Of a DNA stretch of 64,000 nucleotides, positions 56,056-64,000 are shown in pieces. The position numbers were made by a program, and so were the translations under genes. The number at the start of each line of letters is the position of its first letter. Positions within the stretch are counted from its first letter, which is position 1. This stretch comes from Pteria penguin (taxonomy: Eukaryota > Mollusca > Bivalvia > Pterioida > Pteriidae): positions 8,596,024 through 8,660,023 of the forward strand of contig CM068589.1 of assembly GCA_035048485.1 (NCBI GenBank), in the 5' to 3' direction. The notes beneath the pieces were generated by a model, which saw only the letters and a program-made list of their open reading frames with translations, searched no databases and was not told where the DNA came from.

Positions 56056-56797
56056 TGTAAGATAGTCATCTTATACCGCTACCTGGATCCGCTTCGTAAC
56101 GTGGATATGACCCGGTGAACGGACAGACTGTTTATCTGAACACCGTAACTACGACGTTGCATTCCAAACCTACTCATTGAACTTTTCACCGGAGTCATCT
56201 CTACCTAGAGGGACATGAAAAACTAAAGAGGGACATGAAAAACTTATAAAAATCCAGGAAACTATACATGGGACTAATCACCGAAGTCACCGCCACTTAG
56301 AGGGACAAGATAACTTATAATTTAATAGATTTGTACTATGGTAGTAATAGTAAATGTCATTTCAAACTATGAAAACTAATAGATTTGTACTATTGTGGTA
56401 ATAAATAAATGTCATCTCAATATAAGTACCGCTCGTAGAGAGGAGATTTCGTATAAAAGATTAAGCGGTCGTAAGGCCGGTCAGATCCCGACTTGGACCC
56501 AAACTGCGGCACTCGACCATCACGTAAGAAACTTTGACTTGGGGATCTCGCTCTCTATTGGCTCTATTTATTATCACATCTCTACAGATAGAACTTATTG
56601 TTGTAATTTGTAAATTTAATTATTTCTTTAATTATAAATTATAGCTGTATAATTGATATTGGGTTTAGGTTATTAAAAGTTAATCTATGAGATTTGTTGT
56701 TATTCATTGTTAGTTAACTTCACTTTTTTAGTTGTTTCTTTTTAAGAAATGTTTAAACATCAGACTCTTTAAAGAACCGTGTGTTATCTAACATACA
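56056..56797 (+). repeat. 5' LTR
   Basis: The first 553 bp (to 56608) match 63444-64000 with about 12 substitutions and one 4-bp indel, about 98% identity. The end at 56797 is tentative (acataca, a CA end). A TATA-like box gtataaaag starts at 56451 and AATAAA occurs near 56400. The LTR contains an internal direct repeat: an atagatttgtacta block near 56325 recurs near 56379. A gggacatgaaaaact pair lies near 56212 and 56229. Confidence 0.88.
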
Positions 56798-56940
56798 GAC
56801 TTGTTATTTTGGCTGCCTTAGACGTGGATAGGACTCTGATTGGTGGAAGAGAAATTACTGAAAAGTCAGTTGACTTTGTGTTTCCCTTACGTTATCATTT
56901 TATACAGGCTTATTATCATCAATTGTTATAATTAAAGAAA

Positions 56941-57825
56941 ATGGCAGAAGTACAAGAACTAATTAACGCATTAGGTCATCAAATGCAGGGAATTCAACAT
57001 GGGTTACATGCTATTAGTAAGGGCCACATAAGATGGGAAATAGAAACGTATAGAGGGGAGAAGTCAAAGTTTCGCTAGTGGATAAAAGATATTGAAAAAT
57101 ATGCCACTATCAATAATTTAGAAGACTCAGAAATGTTAGGGCTCGCATATCAAACGACAAAAGGTACCTTAAATGATTTATTGGGAAGGTGTTTAGGACA
57201 CACGGATATACGTGGAATATACTTAAAAGCGAACTAGCTGTTAGGTACGCGGAGGTTAGTGGCAAGCAACACGCGCAGGTTTTGTTACGAAATTTAAAAC
57301 ACAGAAAAAATGAAGAGTTGGCCGCTTTCGGCGATCGGATAATGGAACTTGCGGAGATCGCATATGAAGATCTCACAGAGATTGGAACACGCGAGAATTT
57401 GGTCAATTTTTTCACGGACGGGTTGCTATAAGACTACTTGAAAGTTAAGGTCATGAGAGAGAACCCCCGAGACTTGCAACAGGCTATAATTGTAGCCATG
57501 ACGGAAGAAAAATTTCCGTAAACGGGTCAGTTTAAAGATCGGGAACCCGAACTTCAGTAAAGAAAATTTTCCGATAAATGAAGAAGGTCACGTTCCTATG
57601 GAAATTTATCATTCTCGACCCCAGCGAAGGTCAAATACTAGGTGCTCTTATTGTAAACGAAGCAATCACAGTACGGTGAATTGTCGCCGTAGACACAGAG
57701 TAAACGAAGTCTCTTATAAAGGGACTCGTAACCCACATGCAGAGTATGTGTGCTATTTCTGTAAAAAGAAAGGTCACATCAAGCGTGATTGTTTTGCCTA
57801 TTTAAATCAACAGGGAAATGAGTAG
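56941..57825 (+). pseudogene. gag-like gene with two CCHC zinc knuckles, broken
   Basis: An ATG at 56941 opens MAEVQELINALGHQMQG, a coiled N-terminus. The frame has a stop at 57076-57078 and further breaks near 57185, at 57429-57431 and near 57520. The capsid-like part has LLRNLKHRKNEELAAFGDR in a second frame. The nucleocapsid part (57598-57825) is intact and carries two CX2CX4HX4C knuckles (Cys16/19, His24, Cys29 and Cys52/55, His60, Cys65 of that frame). The protein would package the element RNA. Matrix-type signals were not recognised. Confidence 0.85.
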
Positions 57826-57839
57826 ACGCCCTTTCTGTA

Positions 57840-58526
57840 ATGACCAACGTGGGGAGGATTAAAAAGAAGGTCACAAAAAGACGTGTAATTAATTTGGCGG
57901 GTAGTCCAACCTCATGTCTAATTGAAATTGGAAAACAAAAATATAGGCCTTTAGTTGATACTGGTGCAGAAGTTTCTTTAATTCATAGGCGTGTATTTGA
58001 AGGGATCAAAGATCCACCAAAATTACTAAAACGTAGGATGGCGTTACAATCAGTAAATGGGGAAGAATTAAAAATAGATGGATTAGTCAATTTAGAAATA
58101 ATTATAGGAGGGAATAAAATTGTTCAAGCATTCTATGTTACTCCAATTATGAATAGAAATGTTATATTAGGAAGGGACTTTCTAACGACTCATGGTGCAC
58201 GCATTCATTTTGATTTAGGCTCTATGCGCATTGGTAAAAGTTATGTTCCCTTAGAAGAGGATATTCATATCAGTAGTTTAGTACGTTTAAATAGGAAGGT
58301 TAAAATTAAGCCAAATACTGTTACTATATGCATGACAAAAACAAAACAATATATTCCTATTGGTGAAATGGTAGAAATCTCTCCTTCTGACAAGGGTTTC
58401 GTTGATTCAGAACCTAACTTAGTGACACAGCCTTCCGTATTGAACGATAGACGACATATACCTGTTATGTTGACAAACACGATTGGCAAAATGTTACAAT
58501 TAAGGCGCGGAACTGTAGTCGGATAA
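57840..58526 (+). CDS. Retropepsin-like aspartic protease
   Basis: 228-codon frame with the catalytic LVDTGAEVSLIH (Asp40-Thr-Gly) and, about 70 residues later, NVILGRDFL, the ILG box of retropepsins. It would cleave the Gag-Pol polyprotein. It is in the same reading frame as the RT part that follows, separated by a TAA at 58524-58526, so it is the N-terminal piece of pol. The Met is arbitrary because expression would be by fusion with gag. Confidence 0.87.
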   Translation: MTNVGRIKKKVTKRRVINLAGSPTSCLIEIGKQKYRPLVDTGAEVSLIHRRVFEGIKDPPKLLKRRMALQSVNGEELKIDGLVNLEIIIGGNKIVQAFYVTPIMNRNVILGRDFLTTHGARIHFDLGSMRIGKSYVPLEEDIHISSLVRLNRKVKIKPNTVTICMTKTKQYIPIGEMVEISPSDKGFVDSEPNLVTQPSVLNDRRHIPVMLTNTIGKMLQLRRGTVVG

Positions 58527-59567
58527 ATTGAGACTGTAGGTGACAAGGTTAATGAAGTTTTTGAGGTCTACAACCAACCGACGTCCGACAAATTTGATTT
58601 AACGGACATTATTACGGACGACCAATTTCGTGTACAGATTGAACAATTAGTAAGTAAAAACAGAAAGATTTTCGCCCAGACAGACGGCGAATTGGGACGC
58701 ACTAAGACCGTAAAGAAAACAATCGACACAGGTAACCATAAACCCATAAAATTAAGACCGTATCGCGTGCCACTACAGCACCGGAAAACCATAGATCGTG
58801 CAATAAACGAGATGCTAGACGCGGATATAATCACTCGTTCGAACTCCCTCTGGGCTTTTCCATTAGTGATAGTATCGAAGAAGGACGGTTCTTCTCGCAT
58901 GTGCATTGACTTTAGAAAACTGAATAAAATAACTAAACCAATTTCATACCCGTTCCCTTTGATAGATGATATTTTGGCTCAATTAGGTGATGCTAAGTAT
59001 TTTAGTAAATTAGATCTAAAATCTGGGTATTGGCAGGTAGCCATGGACCCCAAGCATAAAGAGAAAACAGCTTTCACTTGTCATAAAGGTTTGTTCCAGT
59101 TCAACGTTTTACCTTTTGGATTAATGGGAGGTCCCGGCGTATTTCAACAATTACTGTCAATAGTCTTAGAGGGATACGAAGACTTCAGCCTTGCTTATTT
59201 AGATGATGTAATAATTTGGTCAAAATCAGAAGAAGAACACCTTTCTCACATTCAAAAAGTATTTGACAGACTAAAACAACATAATTTGAAATTAAAACTG
59301 AAGAAATGTTCATTCTTTGAAAAGGAAACGGATTATTTGGGGTTTGTTATAAACAAAAATGGAATCAAACCGGACCCAGAAAAGGTGAAGGCCATTCGAA
59401 CTTTACCAGCTCCCACTAATGTAAAGGAAGTCATAAGTTTTATTGGCATGTGTAGTTATTACCGTAGGTTTATCCCAATTTTTTTCCAAAATAGCCGAAC
59501 CTTTGATAGCGTTAACCAGAAAATATTCACGTTTCAGTTGGGATTCGAACTGTCAGATAGCATTTGA
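58527..59567 (+). pseudogene. Reverse transcriptase part of pol
   Basis: In frame with the protease after the TAA. From the Met at 58692: LRPYRVP, FPLVIVSKKDGSSRMCIDFR, FSKLDLKSGYWQ (104-115), LPFGLMGGP (140-148) and the catalytic YLDD (169-172), all RT domain landmarks of gypsy-type elements. The frame breaks at a T7 run near 59479-59486 where the connection domain begins. Confidence 0.9.
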
Positions 59568-60000
59568 CTTTCTGAAGGACAGCTTAACAGTGGTTCCCTC
59601 ATTAGCATATCCTGATGTAAACAAACAGTATACTCCGCATACTGACGCGAGTGACACGTGTATCGGCGCGTGTCTGACACAGCCGTTTGCTGATTCGGCA
59701 GATGAGATCCCTAACGTAGTCAATGAGAAACCTATTTATTACTGGAGTCATAAACTTAGTCCTACTCAATGTAAATGGTCAACGGTCGAGAAGGAGGCAT
59801 ACGCGATCAATTATAGCCTCCAGCGTTTGGATACGTACTTACACAACGCGAAATTTACGATCAAAGCAGACCATAAGCCGTTACAATACATCTTAGAATC
59901 ACCTATGCAAAATAAAAAAGATACAGTTATGGGCAATGAATTTAATGGCTTATGACTGTAATGTGGAGTATATCTCTGGCAGAGATAATACTTTGCGGAC
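59443..60000 (+). pseudogene. RNase H part of pol, frame-broken
   Basis: Continues the RT in another frame: EPLIALTRKYSRF, then RNase H with TDASDTCIGACLT (first Asp), WSTVEKEAYAI (Glu) and KADHKPLQY (Asp). The frame breaks again beside an A-run near 59912. The downstream RNase H end (a YISGRDN box) appears in other frames up to about 60020. Confidence 0.85.
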
Positions 60001-60235
60001 TTGCTATCGAGGATGCCTACAAACTGTAATCATACTCCACACGGAGATGTGAAGGTTACAGATATAGACGTACATAAGAATACGTTTGAGGTAGGTGCTT
60101 TGAATTCGAACCACTTTGATCCTAGAGACTTTGCAAGTTGCAGTCAACGAAGCTGACATAGAAAAACCTGATGTACCGGAAGTACGAGACGTAAACATGG
60201 CATAGGAGCAAGACAAAGATGAAAGCGTTGCCAAG

Positions 60236-61516
60236 TTGAAGACTCAAATTAAACTTGGTGATGCTCTTTCATCAGACTTAAAGAGATACATAGTCGATGA
60301 TGATGTCTTGTATTTTGTTTCGAACCTTGATGATGATCCTGTTTTACGGTTGCACATTCCTTCTCACATGACAGAACAGGTATTGAAGCAATATCATGAT
60401 GATATGGGCCATTTTGGTGTAGAAAGGTCATTTTTCAACATCAAGAGCAAATATTATTGGCCTGGGTTATATAAACATCTTAATGAACACATAAAGAAGT
60501 GTGTCGCATGTCAAACAAGAAATTTGACAAAGGTCAAGGCTTCACTAATGGTTACGGACATTCCCCCGTTCGCCTGGGCCAAAGTTGGACTCGATCTGTC
60601 GGGACCATACACTAAATCGTTGTCGGGAAATAAATATATTGTCGCGTTCGTCGATCTCTACTCGGGTTATCCGGAAGCCTTTGCGGTGAAAGACAAAACG
60701 GCAGACACTATAGTTAATCTGATGATTAATGAAATATTTCCACGACACGGGTCAGTACTTCAATTAGTAACGGATAATGGGACGGAAAACGTTAATCAGA
60801 AAATGAAGGACAATTTAGAGTCTTTGAACATTCACCTTGTAACAACGTCATTTTACCATCCTCAAGGCAATGCGAAGGTCGAACGTTTTCACCGAACTTT
60901 ACATGATGTAATGTCTAAACAGCTACGTGACGGACATTCAGGATGGGACTTGTATCTGAATGAAACTCTGGCTGCTATTCGGTTTAGTATTAGTGATTCT
61001 ACTAAATTCTCTCCTTTCTTAGTTCTATATAACTGTGATGTAGTTCTTCCACTTGATACCATACTAAAACCACCAAGAAAATATCTCGGTGAAGACGAAT
61101 ACAAGATCGCCCTACAAATACAACACCAAGCTTTTCGTGCCGTCCACAGAAATTTGAAGAAGGCTAAGAAAACACAAGCCAAATATGCTGACCGTAATGT
61201 CAAGGACACACCCTTCAAGATAGGAGACCCCGTATTTTATCGTAACTTTCACCGGAAGAACAAGTTTGATGTGAGATGGCGGTCATATTTCCGCATCATT
61301 GAACAAACAACTCCGGTAAGTTTCAAGATAAAGACTCAGTTGACGGGAGGCATAACCAAGGCCCATGCGGAACAACTCCGAATGGCACATATAGAAGAAT
61401 GGGAAGTACCCCAAGACGCGGCCGGAAACAGAATACGCCGTGCGCAATACGTGATGAATCTTCTGAGGTTGAGTCAATGGAGTCAAACCCAAGACCAGAC
61501 CACGAAGGAACGTTAG
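60236..61516 (+). CDS. Integrase, 426 aa frame
   Basis: Inserts the cDNA into chromosomal DNA. The zinc-binding HHCC domain is complete (His54, His59, Cys89, Cys92). The DDE core has Asp120 in GLDLSGP, Asp180 in TDNGTE and Glu216 in AKVERFHR, with 35 residues between the last two. The C-terminal domain contains FKIGDPVFYRN and RSYFRIIEQ in place of a typical GPY/F box. There is no chromodomain. As sequenced the domain is intact, but it is out of frame with the RT, so it is not expressed as a normal pol product. A charged 83-codon frame (61399-61650) overlaps its end in another frame. It could be a pol tail after a frameshift or a spurious frame. Confidence 0.9.
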   Translation: MKTQIKLGDALSSDLKRYIVDDDVLYFVSNLDDDPVLRLHIPSHMTEQVLKQYHDDMGHFGVERSFFNIKSKYYWPGLYKHLNEHIKKCVACQTRNLTKVKASLMVTDIPPFAWAKVGLDLSGPYTKSLSGNKYIVAFVDLYSGYPEAFAVKDKTADTIVNLMINEIFPRHGSVLQLVTDNGTENVNQKMKDNLESLNIHLVTTSFYHPQGNAKVERFHRTLHDVMSKQLRDGHSGWDLYLNETLAAIRFSISDSTKFSPFLVLYNCDVVLPLDTILKPPRKYLGEDEYKIALQIQHQAFRAVHRNLKKAKKTQAKYADRNVKDTPFKIGDPVFYRNFHRKNKFDVRWRSYFRIIEQTTPVSFKIKTQLTGGITKAHAEQLRMAHIEEWEVPQDAAGNRIRRAQYVMNLLRLSQWSQTQDQTTKER

Positions 61517-61650
61517 CCCGTATGGTCGATCGGCTTCGGCAAGAGCGGGATAACTCCGAAGAGGAAGACGATATTACCCTCAAGAAGCTGCGAGATCGCA
61601 TAAGGCAAAGGCGGTCTCGTCAAGAGGAACAAGAAGAAGAATTTGCCTAG
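61399..61650 (+). CDS. Charged frame overlapping the integrase end, unrecognised
   Basis: 83 codons rich in Arg, Glu and Gln (RMVDRLRQERDNSEEEDD). The composition looks like a coiled or disordered tail rather than noise. It overlaps the integrase C-terminus by about 118 bp in the +1 frame, so it may be the natural end of pol reached by a frameshift. No homology recognised. Confidence 0.35.
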   Translation: MGSTPRRGRKQNTPCAIRDESSEVESMESNPRPDHEGTLARMVDRLRQERDNSEEEDDITLKKLRDRIRQRRSRQEEQEEEFA

Positions 61651-61873
61651 TCGCCAGAAGACGTCGCGACAAATGCCTGGACGAGATGAACATGGAGGTA
61701 GACGCAATACAAACTCATGTCACCTCCAAGATATAATTGCATGATTTCTAATTCGGCAACTAATATTATTTGGTGTCTACAGGTAGTGGATAAGGGAATG
61801 TATTACCCTGAGCCGTATAAAATGTGATCAACAATTTGATTGATGTACCCTTAATTGCAGAATGGCCGCTGTA

Positions 61874-62760
61874 GCAACCATTTTGTGGACTTAAAAATCC
61901 TGTATTTCCAGTAAATCTCTGTAAACTTTGTATTTTGGCACTATTCACGAAGATTCGTATCAAAGATAGCTGTAGAACTGTTATATATCCTAATGCTAAT
62001 CTACCTATGGCCAGGTATATCGCCGACGGATACTACGCCATTACGACGCGGAAACACATTGCGTTCTCACAGGTCTGTAAGCATACGTCACAAACAAAAT
62101 CACTCACGGTTAAACCCCCTTTGGGAATTGTAAAACTTAAACGATTTTGCTTTGCATCTAGTGAATCTATTTTATTATCTGCGTTCTTTCATGGGGAAAG
62201 TCATTATAATATTTCAGGACTTTTGGACAAGTTTGATTTGCACTTTAACATTTCAAAAATTCAATTCTGGGAACCTGTTAGGTTCTCTGTGCGCAATCTT
62301 ACCTTACCCGAGTTGCCAAAAGCTCTAGAAACCATTAAAGAAATGCCTGTGGATACATTTATTGAGACATTAAATAACCTTGAACCAATTGAAAAAGAAT
62401 TTGTATTTCCTAATTGGGCTTATGCATGTATTGCTTTTATATGGGTTTTTGTAATTGGACTTTTTATTTTTTTTATATTGTAACTACAGAAGTAAAGGTA
62501 AATTTTTGAGAGTCTGTTTTCGTAAGGGAAATCACAAAAGTTCAACTGCTTCATTTGAGAATAATGATGCGAAAAATTATTTATCTGATGCCTTATCTAA
62601 CCATGAGTTAAGTGTATTAATAGATAAAGCTAAAGTCAACAATAGATTACCTAATGCCCCACCAATGCCATTAGAGCAACAGAGACAGGAAGTCAAGGAT
62701 GGTCAAAACAAAAGTGCTATGCATCCAGTGCTGCAAGTTACGCCAACCACGTCCTAAAAA
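61874..62760 (+). pseudogene. Envelope-like glycoprotein gene, truncated and frame-broken
   Basis: The open frame begins after a stop at 61871-61873 without an ATG. It has paired cysteines, a segment (YYAITTRKHIAF..VC..) with the rhythm of errantivirus-type Env ectodomains, N-glycosylation sequons NISG, NISK and NLTL, and a C-terminal hydrophobic anchor (AYACIAFIWVFVIGLF). The frame ends at 62481-62483 beside a T8 run inside the anchor. A basic cytoplasmic-tail-like stretch (NYRSKGKFLRVCFRKGNHK) continues in another frame to 62757. A signal peptide and furin site were not found, so the N-terminal half is missing or lies in the frame-broken stretch 61650-61870. A retroviral-type env in an invertebrate Ty3/gypsy element is known from errantiviruses. 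Homology here is by pattern only. Confidence 0.6.
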
Positions 62761-62780
62761 CGGGATAAAGTTACGAGAGC

Positions 62781-63004
62781 GAGACGACGCTCTTTGCCCT
62801 GAGAAGATCTGAACTATGAACTTTTGCTATGAACTGATGTTGGGTCTAGAGCGAGACGATGCTCTTTGCTCTAGAAGACTTGAACTTTGAAAGTGAACCA
62901 TCGGTCGGGGATGAGACGACATCCCTTGCCACTCTGCAATTTTGTTCTATTTAAAGTAAATAGACATTCAACATTCGGTCAGTGACGAGACGTCGTCCCT
63001 TGCC
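62781..63004 (+). repeat. Four-copy 18-bp spaced repeat downstream of env
   Basis: gagacgacgctctttgcc and variants occur at 62781-62798, 62853-62870, 62913-62930 and 62987-63004, spaced 72, 60 and 74 bp. Spacers share gaact.tgaa-type sequence. Non-coding in all frames. Confidence 0.8.
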
Positions 63005-63443
63005 AGGAATTAAAACTGTGTTTAGGGTAACAAACGCAGTGCAGATCAACAACAGATTGGATGAAGAACCACCATGAAGAGGATCCAGTTCCAATGTGGT
63101 GTACCAATTCGTTGTAGTGTTTTAATGGAGGGGAATGTGCTAATGGGTCATAATAATACCCCCCCCCCTAAAAAGTACACATAGTACTTTGTACAGTGAT
63201 TATATTGTGTATTAATCGTGTTATTTATAATATTTGTATGCACTTGTAATTTATTTATATATATATATACATATATATAGACAATGATTGCATTTCTCAT
63301 GCTGCGACGACACCAGCAACCTTGGAGCAGACAGGGCCCGTCACTCTTTGGAGATGGGTATCGTAACATTATGAAGGACCAAATGCAGGACAATTTTTTC
63401 CATAGAAATCTACTCCGTACATTTCTAGTGGCTATTGGAGGAG
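63005..63443 (+). other. Non-coding 3' region of the LTR element with polypurine-like tracts
   Basis: A purine-rich aatggaggggaatg lies at 63124-63137, then a C-run at 63159-63169. A second purine stretch, ttggaggag, ends at 63443 directly before the LTR. The latter is the likely polypurine primer because the direct repeat starts right after it. Confidence 0.5.
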
Positions 63444-64000
63444 TGTAAGATAGTCATCTTATACCGCTACCTGGATCCGCCTCGAAACGTGGATGTGACC
63501 CGGTGAACGGACAGACTGTTTATCTGAACACCGTAACTACGACGTTGCATTCCAAACCTACTCATTGAACTTTTCACCGGAGTCATCTCTACCTAGAGGG
63601 ACATGAAAAACTTAATAGGGACATGAAAAACTTATAAAAATCCAGGAAACTATACATGGGACTAATCACCGAAGTCACCGCCACTTAGAGGGACAAGATA
63701 ACTTATAATTTAATAGATTTGTACTATGGTAGTAATAGTAAATGTCATCTTAAACTATGAAAACTAATAGATTTGTACTATTGTGGTAATAAATAAATGT
63801 CATCTCAATTTAAGTAACGCTCGTAAAAAGAGAGGAGATTTCGTATAAAAGATCCAGCGGTCGTAAGGCCGGTCAGATCCCGACTTGGACCCAAACTGCG
63901 GCACTCGACCATCACGTAAGAAACTTTGACTTGGGGATCTCGCTCTCTATTGGCTCTATTTATTATCACAACTCTACAGATAGAACTTATTGTTGTAATT
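63444..64000 (+). repeat. 3' LTR, cut by the window end
   Basis: Matches 56056-56608 at about 98%. The rest of the LTR and the right-hand target duplication lie beyond the window. Confidence 0.92.

Larger units (their letters stand above)
56056..64000 (+). mobile_element. Ty3/gypsy-type LTR retrotransposon with env-like gene
   Basis: Direct repeats start TGTAAGATAG at 56056 and at 63444; the right one runs past the window end. Between them, in order, lie gag with two zinc knuckles, protease, RT, RNase H, integrase and an env-like frame, all plus strand. The PR-RT-RH-IN order places it in the Ty3/gypsy group. No chromodomain was seen. The frames are broken in several places, so the copy is defective as sequenced. 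A primer-binding site was not identified. The element inserted in PLE copy P4. Confidence 0.94.

Noticed and set aside
1..64000. Host protein-coding gene or exon
   Set aside because: No multi-exon pattern or recognisable host domain was found. Every frame with motifs belongs to a transposable element.

Overview
This is AT-rich eukaryotic nuclear DNA from an invertebrate, most likely a bivalve mollusc. The indications are tRNA-derived SINEs with ATTG/AATC tails and a conserved 'gtcaccatatacgtgaaatattc' type core, many Penelope-like element (PLE) tails, a CR1/L2-type LINE with a 2A peptide, and DIRS-like, ISL2EU-like and mariner remnants. The species cannot be fixed from the sequence. No host protein-coding gene, rRNA or functional tRNA could be supported. 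The window reads as a repeat-rich intergenic or intronic tract built by successive, often nested, transposon insertions.

Layout. 0-9.5 kb: PLE tails, a nearly complete mariner (3846-5176), a decayed mariner fragment, a GTAT microsatellite, two SINEs separated by a piece of minisatellite, and a long AGT compound microsatellite. 11.6-16.3 kb: a PLE tail followed by a diverged tandem duplication (units U1 and U2). U1 carries two SINEs with clear target-site duplications, and U2 keeps the empty site of one of them. 17.7-23 kb: SINE fragments, microsatellites, an inverted-repeat unit with an internal period, and a 1.2-kb minisatellite of degenerate units of about 45 bp. 23.8-26 kb: two same-strand PLE fragments, one interrupted by a SINE, with a 321-bp MITE between them. 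27.4-31.7 kb: diverged direct repeats flanking a third copy (U3) of the 12-16 kb unit and a Mutator-like transposase relic. 34-36.5 kb: a heavily decayed gypsy-like pol on the minus strand. 37.6-38.6 kb: an ISL2EU/Harbinger-type transposase with one in-frame stop and one frameshift. 39-42.4 kb: a LINE endonuclease relic and a DIRS-like RT/RNase H/tyrosine-recombinase relic. 44.5-46.6 kb: the best PLE, with a 620-codon open RT frame. 47.2-48.1 kb: a local tandem duplication. 48.9-53.9 kb: the two-ORF LINE. 54.8-56.05 kb: a PLE copy with another PLE copy nested in it. 56.06-64 kb: an env-bearing Ty3/gypsy-type LTR element inserted in that PLE. Its 3' LTR runs off the window.

Relative ages can be read from the nesting. 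SINEs sit in U1 and in a PLE, a PLE sits in a PLE, and the LTR element sits in that PLE. The LTRs differ at about 12 sites plus one 4-bp indel over about 553 bp, so the element is fairly recent. Its reading frames are nevertheless broken several times, mostly at or next to homopolymer runs, which may be real decay or assembly error.

The most unusual signals are: the four-copy 18-bp quasi-repeat downstream of the env-like frame; the shared 3'-UTR module on otherwise divergent PLE tails on both strands; the minisatellite unit that reappears between two SINEs 13 kb away; a 48-bp near-identical segment shared in opposite orientation between position 1.07 kb and the LINE inter-ORF spacer; and the duplicated U1/U2/U3 unit of unknown identity.
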